A stretch of 64,000 bases of DNA from Ctenosaura bakeri (GCA_948474755.1 CAOLHI010000249.1:620001-684000); one strand, 5' to 3'. Positions 10,270 through 22,485 are shown, counted from the first letter of the stretch. Notes: generated from the sequence alone by a model not told the origin. A program made the numbers and translations.

Positions 10270-11445
10270 TGATCTTGAAGTTTGAAGAGACTAAATCTGA
10301 TTTGGAAATATTGTTGTGTTCAGATGATGATCATTTGGCTGCTAAAATGTATAAGTTTTGTTGAAATTTGACAGGGAAGAAGAACAAGTAAAGCAATATA
10401 TGATTAACTGAGCAAAGAATTTTGGATACAGTGTACACACGGATCAGTGGGAAAAATTATGGACACAGTATATAAAAATGTACTGTGCTATGATCTCAAA
10501 GAAAACTATTATAAGATGATATACCATTGGTACCTTATACTGGAGAAACTAGCAAAAATGTATAAAGAGATAAAAGCTAATTGCTAGAAATGTCAAGATT
10601 ATATTATCTCCATGTATCATATGTGGTGAACATGAGATAAAGCTAAACTGTTCTGGATAAAGATACAAAAAATACCAAAGAAAATTAAAATTTCAGTTAC
10701 CTAAAAAGCCTGACTTATATCTGCTAGGAATATGGGGAGGAGATACAACAGTTGATAAGAAGCAACACAAACCAGTACAGCATATGTTGTTAGCAGCAAG
10801 ACTAGTGTATGCCAAGTACTGGGGGAAAAAAATCAGAGTTACCAACAGTGAGTGAATAGCTATGCAGACTGATGAGAATTGTCAAAATAGATACGCTAAC
10901 ACACAGATTAAAGGGCAGGACACAGAATGAATTTCTATCTGAATGGAAATGTTTGATTGATTTCTTAAAAAAATGCAGGCAATCTAATGACAATAGGTTT
11001 CGATAATTAAAATAAATATTATTTAATAGGGAAATGTTTAAAAGTAGATTTATAAGCTATATTATGTTCATCGTTTCAAAATGTTTTTATATTGATGGTT
11101 ATTACTTTTATACTAATGATCATTAGTAAAAAGTAATCTAGAATAAGTTAATAACTGGAATAATTAAGTAAGTAATTAAAATAAGTGATAAACAATAATT
11201 AATAATTATGGAATAAAATGTATGACTTAATTGGTGTAAATGTTTAAGTAATATGAACTGTTCGCAAGGGTAGGATCTAATTTTAGTTATGTTTTGTTAG
11301 CATTTGATTTTGATATGTGCAGATCTCTATATTTGTATAGATGTATTCTCTTTTTGTTTTGTTCTGTATATGTGGATTGTGCTGTTTTTTACTATATATA
11401 TATATATCTGTGTGTGTATATGATTTATATTACATAAGAAACTGA
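10270..11445 (+). mobile_element. LINE-1 (L1) 3' end with decayed ORF2 C-terminus
   Basis: Reading the plus strand across several frames gives peptides typical of the L1 ORF2 carboxyl end: 'DQWEKLWTQYIK', 'LAKMYKEIKAN', a Cys-x2-Cys...His cluster near 10582-10625 and 'KKPDLYLLGIWGG'. The two Trp codons of the cysteine motif have become stops, so the gene is dead. An AT-rich 3' untranslated part follows to about 11440. The same segment ('agcatatg(c/t)tg(c/t)tagcag' to 'gtttgattgatttctta') occurs on the minus strand at 19.4-19.6 kb. The 5' part of the element is missing. Confidence 0.75.
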
Positions 11446-12313
11446 ACAGCTATACAAGTGGTCTTCTTGTCTTTCCAGATTTGTGATGCAAAGTGTTACA
11501 CTTTTTTCTCTTTTTCATGCAACATGGGGCATCTAGTGAATCCAAGCTGGCTGCTAGCTGCCACCACCCTATCCCTTGAATGCCAACTCCAATTTGAGAT
11601 CTTTTTTCTTCAGTGGGAACACCACTAGTGGTAAGATTTATACCATAGAACTTTCCACAGGCAAAGACATGAACTCCTGCATAGATTCAGATATTCCCAA
11701 TGGCAGTGCTCTTTTCCACCAATGGACAGAAGACCTCTGTCCCACCTTAACTCCACTTGGATGACTGTCTGCCTCCGGAGTAGGATAAATATTATATTGA
11801 ATATTTGTAGTGTTTATGCAATTTTGGTGTTTTGACTCAAAGTAATTTTGCAGAAATTACTTGTCATAAAAATAAAATGCACAGTCATGTTATTGCAGAC
11901 AAAGACTATGACTGGAATCTTTTTCCTGGCTGATACTGTATAACCTTCAGTTACTCCAGCATAAGCACTTTTTGAAATGCTGTCGAAGGAGGAATTTGGT
12001 ATCTCATCAGTCAGTACCTTTCTCTGGGCTGTCCAACAGAAGTCAGAATTTGTTGGAAACAGCTCCACTTCTTCCCTCCAATTACCAGTGATTTGGAAGG
12101 GGGGGTGTCTAAAAGAGTTACACGCTTTCCAACAGACTTTCTGCACCCCTCTCTCCTGGTCTCTTGTCTGACCATGGTAGCAGATGTTTTACACTCAGTC
12201 AGTGTTAATGAAGATGCTAGCCAGTGCCTCTTTATTGGAGTACATGGTCAAATGAAGGGGGGAAAAGTCTGAAGTCATGCTCCAGACTGTAGCAAAGACA
12301 AGATCTAAACTTA
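11446..12313. other. No recognised feature
   Basis: Short frames on both strands without family resemblance. Confidence 0.5.
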
Positions 12314-12929
12314 CAGTTCTCTTTCCATCTTTGCGGGTTGGACCTTTGCAAATTTGATTATTCACGAGGTATCTGCATGCCTTCCCCCCATCTCCTTTTC
12401 CCATTCCCTTGGATTTTGCCAGGTGCAGAGAAGGAAGGCAAGTGCACCTGATCAAAAGGCAAAGGAACGTGGAGAGAGGAAGGCACGAGATGCTTTCTCC
12501 CTCTAGAGCTCTTCCCTCCCATTCCTATGCACTTTGCCCTGTTGTGGAGAACATGTGCCAAGACAAAACACAAGGGAATATGGATGAAGAAGGCAGATGC
12601 GTGCCTTCTTTCTCCTCCCTGCTGGACTCCCCCTTCCCATTCCCATGCATTTAGTCCCAGCACAGAGAATGTCAACCATGGCAAAATGCAAAGGAATGCA
12701 GGCAGGGAAGGCATGTGAACACCTTTCTTCCCCCGCACCCCAAACTCCCTCACTCATTCCCATGCATTTTGCCCCAACGTGGAGTACTTACATCAAGGCA
12801 AAAGGCAAGAGAATGGGGCAAGAAGCCCAGGGAGGGAATGGGAGCAGGAGCATGGGGGAGTTAATTTTGGTTTTCCCACTTTTGTGGGCGTTCTGCACTC
12901 CAAATATTGTGAAAGTGGAGGGGCAACTG
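12314..12929. mobile_element. Tigger/mariner-like non-autonomous element with internal tandem repeats
   Basis: Left end CAGTTCTCTTTCCATCTTTG and complement of right end CAGTTGCCCCTCCACTTTC form terminal inverted repeats. The left flank is TA; the right flank is CA, a mutated TA. The subterminal 'tttgcgggtt...tttgattattcacg' matches the element at 27.9 kb. Terminal CAG and TA duplication suggest the TcMar-Tigger group. The 60-130 codon frames on both strands come from the internal tandem array and are not genes. Confidence 0.7.
12401..12860. repeat. Internal tandem repeat, about 118 bp x 4
   Basis: Four units start with 'ccattccc(a/t)tgcattttgcc' type sequence at 12401, 12519, 12637 and 12754, giving periods of 118, 118 and 117 bp. 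Units also share 'ggcaaaa..caa..gaat' and 'gaaggca' blocks. Units differ at many sites, so the array is old. Confidence 0.8.
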
Positions 12930-14129
12930 CAATCTTATACTGGTCTGAATGAACATCTCTGAATGACAGCCTATGTGCATTTCTATGGACATATCCTTAA
13001 TATGATGGACATCTAAGGGGCTGTTATACTTGTGTGAAAAATACAAGGCATGGCATTGTGTTTTCTGTGATCAAGTACACATGTGTACACATGAGATTGC
13101 TTGACCTTATACTATGATTTACACACCAATGATATAAGAGACTGAAGGGAAACATAATCCCTTTTTTCTAAGCAGCTAGATCTAGCTCTGGTCACACACA
13201 CACACACATTCCCCCCCCCAAAAAAAAATATTGGCCTCTTTGATGTTTTGATGCAAAACTGTGATTAGTATGGGTAAACTGTATGGGTAAAGATATTAAA
13301 CCTCTTTCCTTAAACAAAGGGCTGGGAAGTAGTGGCAGAGCAGTGCATAAACATATGGATTTCAAAAACTTATCTGTGTTAGCTATGTCAAAGCATAAAA
13401 TGGAAAATGAGGTGCAGGAGGGAGAAGGAACCTTGTATCACCTTGAAGAATAACTGATGTATTTCATATGAGGTTTCTTGAACATCAATCTGCTTCTTCA
13501 TATGTACTAATGGAGCACAATATTATAATAACCGTAAGCCCCATTGTACTGTTGTTGGAGTGAGGTCAGAATATAATAGGATACAGATTAATTTGCATGA
13601 GTTTTGTAGCACTACTTTGAACTAAAGAAACACTAGTTTTAAGTCTTGTTTTGCTTTGAAAAAGAAAATTACCCCAGGTGTTTTTATTGACTGTAATGTA
13701 AGGTTGACATGAACTGTACTTTTATGCTGCCACTTATGTGTCTTTATGGATTTTTGCTGGTTGCTTCTGTAACAGGCTAATTGAATTCAGTCTAGAATGG
13801 ACCTGGGCTGTTGCATGACTGTGAATATCTTTCCCGGTGGTCATAGATTCTTAGGATTTATCTCTTGCTAGAGCAGTATTTGTTAAAAACTAACAGTGAA
13901 CTGGGTTGTTCTCCCTGGATTTCTACCTCCCTCAGTTATGATTTTGCAGTCTCTGTTCTCTATTGGTTATAAGCAGAGACATATGGCTGACATCATTTTG
14001 ACAACATTTTCCCTTATGACATCTTTCTTCCAACTGATGGTTAGTAATGCACAGATGGTGTGGAATTACTACACTGCAAGCTCCTGAAGAAGGAGCTGAC
14101 AGTGAAGCATACAATTCTCTCGAGTCATG
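12930..14129. other. No recognised gene; CA microsatellite
   Basis: A (CA)n tract at about 13193-13207 next to poly-C and poly-A. The rest shows no recognisable repeat or exon. Confidence 0.55.
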
Positions 14130-14648
14130 ACAGCCCCACTACCTGCCACTTTGTTTCGGGGCACAATTCAAATTGTACGTTATGACCTAGAAATCCATAC
14201 CATCCTACATGAGCCTAGCTGGGCCCTGAGATGCTCACATTAGGTCTTTCTCTTAAGGCTCACCACTTTACGGGCATGCTTGGTAAAGATGCAACACAGG
14301 GCTTTCTCAATGGCTGCCCTGAGGCAGAACTTCCTTACTAAAATGGCACCTTCCTTGCTGTCCATCCATTGGTAGGCAAAGGTTGCTTTTTTTTTTTAAT
14401 TCCAACCATCTTTTGCAAACTTTTTTTTTTTTTTTAAAGAAAGGACATTTAATAGGGTGCTGTACTACTTTTTGCTTGCACTGTTTTAAAATTTCTTTTC
14501 CCCCCAAAAAATGTTTTTATTGTTAATGATAGTGTAATTACGAGTTAATGTTAACCTTTTGTATGTTTTGGGTATACTGTATTTGTTTTAATTTGTAAGC
14601 TTCCTTAATTGATGATTTTGGAGAAGAACGCAAGGTATAAAGTGTATT
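14130..14648 (+). mobile_element. L2-like LINE 3' end, decayed
   Basis: 'gcacaattcaaattgta', 'cagggctttctcaatggct' and the ending 'caaggtataaagtg' follow the order of the ORF2 end and 3' tail of squamate L2-like LINEs. The reading frame is broken by stops and by poly-T insertions at 14385-14400 and 14420-14437. Confidence 0.55.
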
Positions 14649-16390
14649 ACTCATTTCCCACCTTTTGTAACTGAGAGAAAAAAATAGAACAGAAAAACTT
14701 TCACCCATCAATACACTCAGTTCTAATCTTGGAATAATCCATGGAGTTTATATCTATATATGCTTAATCAGCATCTAGTCTCAGTTACTTAACAATGTTT
14801 TTCCAAGAAAGACTGCCTAATGATGGGAGGGAGGGAGGCAAGTGGACAATTCACTCTAGGCCTCACAGAGGCAGGACTCTCTTCCTATGCTCCTTTGTGG
14901 GTCATTGGCCACTGACCTGGCTCTGACATACTGCTTACCACATGCTCAAGTCTACATAGGGGGCAGCAGCAAGGACTCCAACATCATATCTACCTTGGCC
15001 TACCTTCCGATTACCCTTATCTGACAGGGACAGTCTCAGCTAATTCTCTTTTTCAGCTGATTTTAAAAGTTCCACTTTCCCTTCACTTTTTTCATTTTCT
15101 TCTTTTGTCCTTGGCTTATTTATCTGGTATAAATAGAGTTCTAAGTGAAAAAACAGTTCACACACAGCTCAGGAGGGTAGAGAGGAGAGTAAGGGCGGAA
15201 TATTGCCCTTCCCTCTAGACTCAGGCAAAAGCAAACTGCTGCAGCTTTTTCTAGCTTACATGTTCTTTCTCATTAATAATTTTTGCCATTTTGACCATAC
15301 CCTGATGCTACTTGGGCATACATGTCCTACTTTTCATCTGTGAAATGTCAGAGGGTATGCCTTGGATCCCACCAACCCAATTGGTGGCTCTCTTGCTAAA
15401 CTGTCAGTAGTAATGTAGCCCTTATATACAAATAATATTTGAATTCACTCTCCAACCTAGAAGAAAAGAATCTGAGTACATTTTTTTTCATTCTTTCCCA
15501 AAAGGATTAACTCACAATCATCCAAATTAGATTTTGTTGTCTTGTTTTCCACATATAAACCTTTTGATCTGTAAGAATCATTAGCATTCTGTTTACTTCT
15601 TGTTTTGAGATTATTAGAATATTCAAGAAGACCAGTCCTAGAGGAGATACCTACAATATTGCTAGGTTGTCATTTGGTATTACCTTTTACTAACAGTCCT
15701 TTTCTCTCTCCCCCACTCTCTCTGTGACAGTATTCAGATCCAATTAATTTTGAGAATAAAATGTTATGCCACACTGATTTAAATGACTGCCAGAGATCTC
15801 TACATTTAATCTGCAGAGTTCTCTTTTTATTTGGTCACATTTGTCACTGTAGCAAAAAAGACTGGGGTTGGGGTGGGAGAAATCACCTCTATTTGGTAAG
15901 AGCCTGTTTTTTAAATACTTTCATCATTTCTTCCACCTGTGTATTATTCTGAAGAGGATATTGTTAGTCTTCAGAGGATAGCTGGATAAAGTCAAACTCA
16001 ATGACATGAAGCTGTGAAAGAAGACAGTATTCTGATAGGGCTTTCTTCCCACAAGTCACTCCTGTTGGTGATTCTGACTCATGCTGCTAGCCTGCCAGTT
16101 CAGTTACTTACAACACAACCTTGCACAAATAGACTCAGAAGTAGAGATGGATGAGGATTTTGTTTTATTATGTTTTTGATAAGAATTTCACAAGAGCTAT
16201 AACATTCTTCCTATCTTGGGTCAGAAACATGGTGACAGTTAAAAAAAAAATAGAACAAGGAAGAAAACAAAACTAACAGATTTATCTGTATGGACCCAGG
16301 TTTTTGAATGTTTGGCTTTTGAAAACCTGGCTTTTAATTCCTTTGAATCTGAATAGGTTTATAATGAATTAGAGGTGCCATCTCTCTTTC
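14649..16390. other. No recognised feature
   Basis: AT-rich, with only chance frames. No recurrent repeat seen. Confidence 0.5.
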
Positions 16391-16570
16391 CTGATAGGCT
16401 TAGTGGCTCCCATGTCAATAGATCAATGAATCCATTCTGGGTTTTAGTCTAACTTTTAGAGGAATTATCCAAGTTGCCATTCAGGGAGAGGGTTCAGTAC
16501 CTTGGATAGTTCTAAACTATCCAGACTAAACACCAGAGTGCCCCAGCAACATGGAAGCACCAGTCACCAC
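16391..16570. mobile_element. Inverted-repeat MITE, GGTGGCTCCCATGTCA family, copy 2
   Basis: Left 'agtggctcccatgtcaata' and right 'agcaacatggaagcaccag' are diverged forms of the tips at 3.6-3.8 kb. The inner 'attctgggttttag...gaggaattatcca' also matches copy 1. Confidence 0.65.
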
Positions 16571-17264
16571 TAGGTAGGATCAAAGGATGGCATCCTGCAT
16601 TGTATTTATGGATTTGTGAGCTAGAATTGCAGATCCGTAAAGGCTCCTTATTCATCTATGCTACATATTCACATCTGTGACAGTATTGCCACAGTCAAAA
16701 ATATTCTCCAGGACCCACCTTAAACTTGAGAGAGGTGATCTGTCCAGTTGAGATCTGAGGCACAGTCAAGCGGGGCGCTTTAAAATGATATAGCTAGCCT
16801 CTTTCTGCCCCCAAGCTGTGGTGAAACAATCACAAGTGTGTAAGCTTCTGCTTACCACACTTTGGCTCAGGAGGAAGAAGCGGCTTGTTGTACTGTGGCT
16901 TCAGGGAGGGGGGTGTTATCTGCATCATTCTGTGCCCTACTTGCTTGTGCTGCAGACCTCCATCACACAAAGTGGCTCCCTTGAGTTTAAGGTGATTTCT
17001 GGGGTGCATTTCCTTATGTAGGATCTTGATCCTCACCTTTAATAATTATATAGGAGGCAAGTACATTATTGTTCTCTGCTTGCTGGGAATGGCTGCAACT
17101 GTTGAAACTGTCAATAGTGCAAGTGAGTGCAAATTTCCTTTCAGTTTGGTTTCAATAAGAATTTTACAAAAATTGCCATTTTTGCCATATTTGAGATAGA
17201 AAGAATGAAAAAAAAAGGACAAAAATCAAATGTAAAAGAAAATTAAATTGATATATTATTCCAG
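16571..17264. other. No recognised gene
   Basis: 16.75-17.03 kb is somewhat GC-richer and gives overlapping 67-codon frames on both strands, but no domain is recognisable. It may be an unrecognised repeat. Confidence 0.4.
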
Positions 17265-17335
17265 CACTACTCATAAGTAACTCCCACTGAATTCAGTGAG
17301 GTTCCTCCTAAGAAAATATCTATATGATTGCAGGT
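17265..17335. repeat. Short interspersed repeat with palindromic CCCACTGAATTCAGTG core
   Basis: 'aagtaactcccactgaattcagtgaggttcctcc' style unit ending in 'gattgcagg'. Similar pieces lie at 20675-20745, 33775-33812, 38365-38445 and 47930-47970, all containing 'cttctgagtag' or 'cccactgaa'. Common in sauropsid genomes. Confidence 0.5.
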
Positions 17336-17914
17336 TTAAGATGCCAGTGAAATATGTACTGCCAGCCAACCTGAGATGAATGTCCTTGTTCTAATTTTGA
17401 GGTTGAAACTAATGGCTTTGGATAGTTCTGAGCTGAACTGGCAAGGGGAGGGCATGACCTCCACAAACATCTTTATGCACCCCAGAAAGTTTTTCCATTC
17501 TTTTTGTGGACCATTTCGTTACCTGATGTCAAAGAAGGAAATATCTGAAGAGAGATTTCTGAATCCCTGCACTTCCAAATCCAGGTATTTATATTCAAGT
17601 GCACATAGTGATTGGGCTGAAAGTCTTTTAACATGCATTAGTGCACAGCAACAGACTTTTAAAAAGAGTTTCCTAATGCACATTACTGGATGCATCAGTA
17701 CACAGTAAGGAATTATATATATATATATACATATAACCTTAATGTGTGTTAGAATGGACATTAATTCTCAGCAACAAGGCTCAAAGAAAGGAAGACAATA
17801 TTACTTCAAGTTTTAAAACTGAGGGAACAATGAGGGGACAAATAAGCAGATTGAAGGAACAATAAACAGCATGGCAATAATTAGTTTTTATATTATAAAG
17901 AGTATGTGTGCTGG
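17336..17914. other. No recognised gene; TA microsatellite
   Basis: (TA)n at about 17714-17730. The 110-codon frame at 17376-17708 has no family resemblance and no splice context that I can support. Confidence 0.5.
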
Positions 17915-18140
17915 GGTAACCCAATGAGGCATAGTGGTTCGAATGTTAGAGTAGGACTGAGAGACCAGTGTTTTATTGCCCACTTGGCCATGGAATTCCA
18001 CTGGGTGACCTTGGGTAAATCACACCCTTTCTGCCTTAAAGAAAGAGATTGGCAAACCTCCGCTAAATAAATCTTGCCAAGAAAACCCCATGAGAGGGCC
18101 TCCATAAGCTGGACTTGATGTAAAGGCATATTACAACAAG
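17915..18140 (-). repeat. Squamate L2/MIR-like SINE, copy 2
   Basis: Complement shows the block order of the copy at 4.68 kb: 'cttgccaagaaaacccca' (as seen on plus), 'gattggcaaacctcc', 'ggtgaccttgggtaaatc', 'ttggccatggaattccac', 'tgaggcatagtggttcga'. Confidence 0.7.
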
Positions 18141-18869
18141 AGCATCTGTTATTAGGGAGTGTGGAGTAGCCTTCAAAATGGAAGTGTCCACATAGGGAAC
18201 ACAAGCATCGCAAAAATTTTGTGTACCACTTCCATTCCTGATTTTTCCTAAAACCAAAATATTGCTGTTCTGTCAAGCCAGGGATGACATTCAACTTCTG
18301 ATTGAATGAAGCGGGTACGATATTTTATAGTGGACCATGAATCAATGTCCTCTGTCCATCGCTCTTCCTATGACTTTTTCAAATGCTTCTCAAACAATAT
18401 CTGAGCTTCATATATTCTACAAAGTGACCAACTTATGATGTATATTTAATTATTTTTCTGTTCTATATATGGAAGTCTGCTTTGATCAGAAGCTAAATAT
18501 CACCTCTGGCTTGATGAAACAACAGCATTTTGATTTCAAAGAAAGCCATCTATCCTTTTCAGATTAGCCTGTAGTTATTACATAGGGCCATTTATCATGT
18601 TACACATTTCTCACTCATGGCAAATTGTAGGACAAGAACATAAACTAGTGTCTTGGTTCCATAATTAATTTCTCTTTACTTTTCCAATTAAACAGCATAC
18701 GTGTTCTGTTCAGTTTACTAATTGCATGGACCTTTGACAATAGTAATACCAAATACTGTGAAAAGAGAAAGAATGAATCAATTTTGTTACTGAAAGGAAC
18801 ACAGAAGGATTGAAAATATAAAGAAATATTTAAATTTCATAAACTTTGCGACTTTGGACAAAACTAAAA
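18141..18869. other. No recognised feature
   Basis: AT-rich sequence; no repeat or exon that I can support. Confidence 0.5.
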
Positions 18870-19245
18870 CTATTCAGGTTTTTTTTTGTTTTGCTTCTAT
18901 TTTTTTATTAAGTAAAAGTAGAAAAAGTCAACACAAACCAAGCATTCAAAACAACAAATCAACCACAAACACTTCCATACAAACATCAACAGATATCCTG
19001 ATCTACACATATCTAAAACAAATACTAACAAAACATAGCTAAAATTGGTTCCTGCCATTGTTGCAAAGAGTTCATATTGCTTAAACATTTACACCTAGCT
19101 ACAAAGTCATTTATTTTATCCTCTAACTACTAATTGTTGTTTATCACTTACCATTTTAATTATTTACTTGTTCAGTTCCTAAACTTCACTATTCATTGTC
19201 AACTTATTCTAGATTACTTTATACTAATCATCAATCACTGAAAGA

Positions 19246-19293
<48 letters not shown>

Positions 19294-19620
19294 ATCTATC
19301 TATCTATCATTTAAGACAACAAACAGAATACATCTACTAATTCTACTTTTACACTTCTCATATAGTAATACAAATTTTAAGTTTCAAAACCTATTGTTAT
19401 CAGACAGCCTTCACTCTTTTTTAAGAAATCAATCAACCACTTCCATTCAGACAAAAATTTATTTTGTGTTCTCCTTTTTATCCTGTAAGTTTGTCCATTT
19501 TGACAAATCCTATCAGTCTCTTTAGCCATTCATCCACTGTTGGTAACTCTGATTTTTCCCCCAATACTTTGCACACACTAATGTTGCTGCTAGCAGCATA
19601 TGTCAAAACTATTCAGTTTT
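18870..19620 (-). mobile_element. LINE-1 (L1) 3' end, minus strand, decayed
   Basis: The complement of 19385-19615 aligns with 10760-10990: a 'tatgctgctagcagcaa' block, 'gggggaaaaatcagagtta', 'ccaacagtggatgaatgg', 'tcaaaatggacaaac' and 'ggttgattgatttctta'. It encodes a broken ORF2 end. The AT-rich remainder down to 18870 is the 3' untranslated part, interrupted by a GATA microsatellite. A perfect nonamer triplet (TGAATTTCC) at 19770-19797 lies just upstream. Confidence 0.7.
19245..19309. repeat. (GATA)n microsatellite
   Basis: About 16 units of TATC (GATA on the complement) with one interruption, inside the L1 tail. Confidence 0.95.
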
Positions 19621-21005
19621 TTTGTGGACATTTTGATATTGAAACATTTCCCCATTTGTATATGAAGAAATCCTTTCCAAACAGTCGCCCCCAGCAAATC
19701 AACAGAACAACATCAATGTCATGTGGTAGGTCCCCACCAAAGATGCTTTTATCCAACTGTAAGTGTGAATTTCCTGAATTTCCTGAATTTCCTGCCTCGT
19801 TTGATAAAGCCCTTGATTTTCCTTTGTGATCAGCTTTAAAGCCTGGAAATCCACCTCTATCCATTTGTGGCTGATGAGGAGTGGGTCACCAGCTCAGCAC
19901 AAAGGCAACCCTAACAGTGGATGGTCATCTTTTTGAAGGTGCTCTTTGAAGGTTGTTCAAACCAATAAGGACACAATGCAGGAAAAGGGAGAGCAGCAGA
20001 GGCTGCAAAGTTACCATTTACTCTCTCTGTACAGCTACCGGCTACCCTTCACTTTCTCCCTCGCAATAAATTGTCTCTGTTCTTTCCACTTCAAGCTCCT
20101 TTGGACAATTAACTATTAAGAACAAATTAAAAGTCTCAGTGAACAACAGGTGGAGAAAGGCTATGATCTCTTCCAGCTATTTTCAGGGAAAGTGCCTGAA
20201 TTCCCCATAGTCATAGTCTATCTTACACAAAGCTATGTTTATCTTTCCTTGTGAGCAATGAGCCATAGCTGCTTTCCTGGGTCTGAGTGAACCAGGCCAG
20301 AGTCAAATCTTCTTTCAGGCTAAAACCTCATTATAAAAGGCCAAATAAGTCTACAATGGTCTTATACAATCACCCAATAATTGATTTTTGATAGCTAGTG
20401 AAGACACTTGAATAGATATTACAGTTTAAAAAATTAATAACTCTTATCTTCAGAGAAAGCATAGACTTTTGAAGCGTCTTGCAAAAAAGACTGAGTTCTT
20501 TGAAATAGAAGATAAGGAGGGAAACCTAGTTTTTCAGCTGTACCTGGTCAAGCTGCAGATGGTGACTTATTAAAATTGATTAAATTCTCCTCAACACTGA
20601 GAAAATTGGCAAACCAAGATGAGGGATTTCAGCTCACCTTTCTCTCTGAGGTGCCAATGTTCTATGGCTTTTGCTAGTCCTGAGTAGACTAAACCCACTG
20701 AATTAATGGGATTTATGTAGGTTTGGATTTACCATTCAACTCAACTGTAGTAGGAACTACTAACTAGAATCAGACATTTGTTAGGAAAATTCTGGGTATA
20801 GTCAAAAAGTGCATTTATGTCTCCATCGACATTTCTGAGAACTATGTTTCTTTTTGATTTGATGGAATCTTGGGTATTTGAAAAAGGACAGGGATCTTTA
20901 CTTTCTTTTTGTGATTATACGAACCTTGGTGACATATTCTCAAATCCAAGGAAAACAAGATGAATGAAATACATTCTCTATGATCTGTAGTATACAACCT
21001 ATTTA
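19621..21005. other. No recognised gene
   Basis: Contains a diverged copy of the palindromic short repeat at 20675-20745. The 83- and 121-codon frames at 19.46-19.86 kb include part of the L1 relic and a nonamer repeat and are not supported as genes. Confidence 0.5.
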
Positions 21006-21147
21006 AGCAGGAATGGGGAACTTGTGGCCTTCCAGCTGTCAGGGAACTACTGGTCCAAACAAGCTCATCACATGCTGTGCTGGCTATGACAGATGGGGAC
21101 TGTAGTCTAGCAACATCTAGAGTGTCATAGATTCTCCATTCTTTTAA
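21006..21147. mobile_element. hAT-like MITE, foldback
   Basis: Left 'caggaatggggaacttgtgg' and complement of right 'gaatggagaatctatgac' are inverted tips around 'gctggctatgacagatgggg' and 'tagtctagcaacatctag'. This is the squamate/turtle foldback with consensus tip CAGGGATGGGGAACCTGTGG. A related piece lies at 49.6 kb. Confidence 0.65.
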
Positions 21148-21279
21148 GTGAGTCTAATAAATCAGGTGAGAGTTGAGAAGAAAAGTAGTAGGATTTTGTA
21201 AGATTCTATGTGAGATGCATACAGTTCATTCATCTATGTATATGACAGTCACTTAGAAAATGAAAAAAAAATTGAAAGC

Positions 21280-21376
21280 AAATTTTCTATGAATGTCAGC
21301 AAATTTTGACAAGGAGGATCCTGAATTGAAAAGGATTTTCAGAGTTTGGGACTAACTCTCCACAAAAATCAAATGG

Positions 21377-21407
<31 letters not shown>

Positions 21408-21668
21408 TCTTCGGAGAAAACAACTTTTTCTGTGCAGATAACAGATTTTTTTTTCTGTGCAAAAAATGTTGTTTTCTGCATTAAAAAAATGTGCAAATTT
21501 TGTGCTGTGTTAGTCCCTAGTATAGCTTTTTCTTTACATGAAACAGTGTTTTCCATGCATAGAAGTAATTGTTTCTGTGCCAAACAAAACAAAAGTAAAT
21601 AAACAAGCAAACAAAGCCAGAGATATGAATTTTGCACAAAATAAGTCCCGAACTGTGAATAATCACAG
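21280..21668. repeat. Dispersed repeat A, copy 3
   Basis: Same TTTTCTGTGCAGAAAA near-palindromes and the closing phrase 'aaaataagtcccgaactg'. A (CT)n tract at 21377-21410 is included. The 113-codon minus-strand frame is a by-product. Confidence 0.7.
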
Positions 21669-21855
21669 TGTAATTACATACATGTAAAGTGATTACATTA
21701 TCTACTGTAGTCTCCTGGGTCTTCCAGAGGTCTCAGCAGCTGAAGTAATCATTTTGTGTCTGGTGATGGAGGCATAGTCACATGCATTGGTGATGTCCCT
21801 GCTCTCCTCCAGGTATGAATGGCCATGGGTGGGAGCCTTCAGCAAATCTACAGTA

Positions 21856-22178
21856 GGGTCATTTCTGCACTAGCACTAGCAATAGCATGTATATTTCTAT
21901 ACTGCTTATCAGCTAAGTGCTCTCTAACCAGTTTGCAGTGTGTTAGCTAATTGCTCCCAACAAGCTGGGTATTCATTTTATCAACCTGCAGAAGGATGGA
22001 AGGCTAAGTCAACCTGGAGCCCGGCAGGATTGAATTCACAACCTTGTGGCTGCAGTACTGGCATTTAACCACTGAACCACTAGCGCTTTCAGGCCCCTCT
22101 CTAAACTGCACACCCCAGGGTTCTATAGGATGTTGAAAGTGGAATAATAGCACTATAACAGTTTAGTGCAGAAATGGC
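21856..22178. mobile_element. Harbinger-type MITE (family H) carrying a nested SINE
   Basis: Left tip 'ggtcatttctgcactag' and right part 'ggatgttgaaagtggaata' to 'gtttagtgcagaaatggc' belong to family H. The middle is replaced by a SINE, so the left arm is nearly lost. Confidence 0.65.
21885..22085 (+). repeat. SINE nested in the MITE
   Basis: 'actgcttatcagctaagtg', 'gaaggatggaaggctaagtc', 'aacctggagcccggcaggat' and 'ttaaccactgaaccac' follow a SINE/L3-type tail well known in squamates. The exact family name is uncertain. Confidence 0.6.
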
Positions 22179-22184
22179 TCAGGT

Positions 22185-22470
22185 TCTTCTGAAATGGAGT
22201 TGAAATTAATTTGCTTTCCGACCTTCTCAAAATTCTTCTTTTGTTCAGTGTTGATCTCTGAATTATGTTGCTGCATTAGTGCAGAAACTCACTGTGCTAA
22301 TGATTGCACATTTTCAAAGTAAATGTTAAGTATGGTATTTAATACAGCTTTTGTTGTGCAATTGGTTGCACAAAGCAGTTGGACAATGAGTTGGACAACC
22401 AATTGCATGAAACCTGACACAACTGTTTTGCACTACTGATTGTGGAAAGAAGTGATTCTCACTCACTTCT
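22185..22470. repeat. Unclassified repeat X, copy 1
   Basis: About 270 bp shared with 38895-39178 with only scattered differences, from 'gttgaaattaatttg' through 'tgcattagtgcaga' and 'aaccaattgcatgaaacctg' to 'gattctcactc'. It has several short inverted motifs around 'ttgtgcaatt(g)gttgcacaa'. No coding frame. I cannot assign a family. Confidence 0.75.
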
Positions 22471-22485
22471 TTGAGCTTCCTTCCT

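Noticed and set aside
12358..12962. Frames of 81-131 codons on both strands
   Set aside because: They follow the 118 bp tandem units in a Tigger-like element; the repeated peptide has no domain.
17376..17708. 110-codon frame as a possible gene
   Set aside because: No domain, overlapped by an equally open antisense frame.
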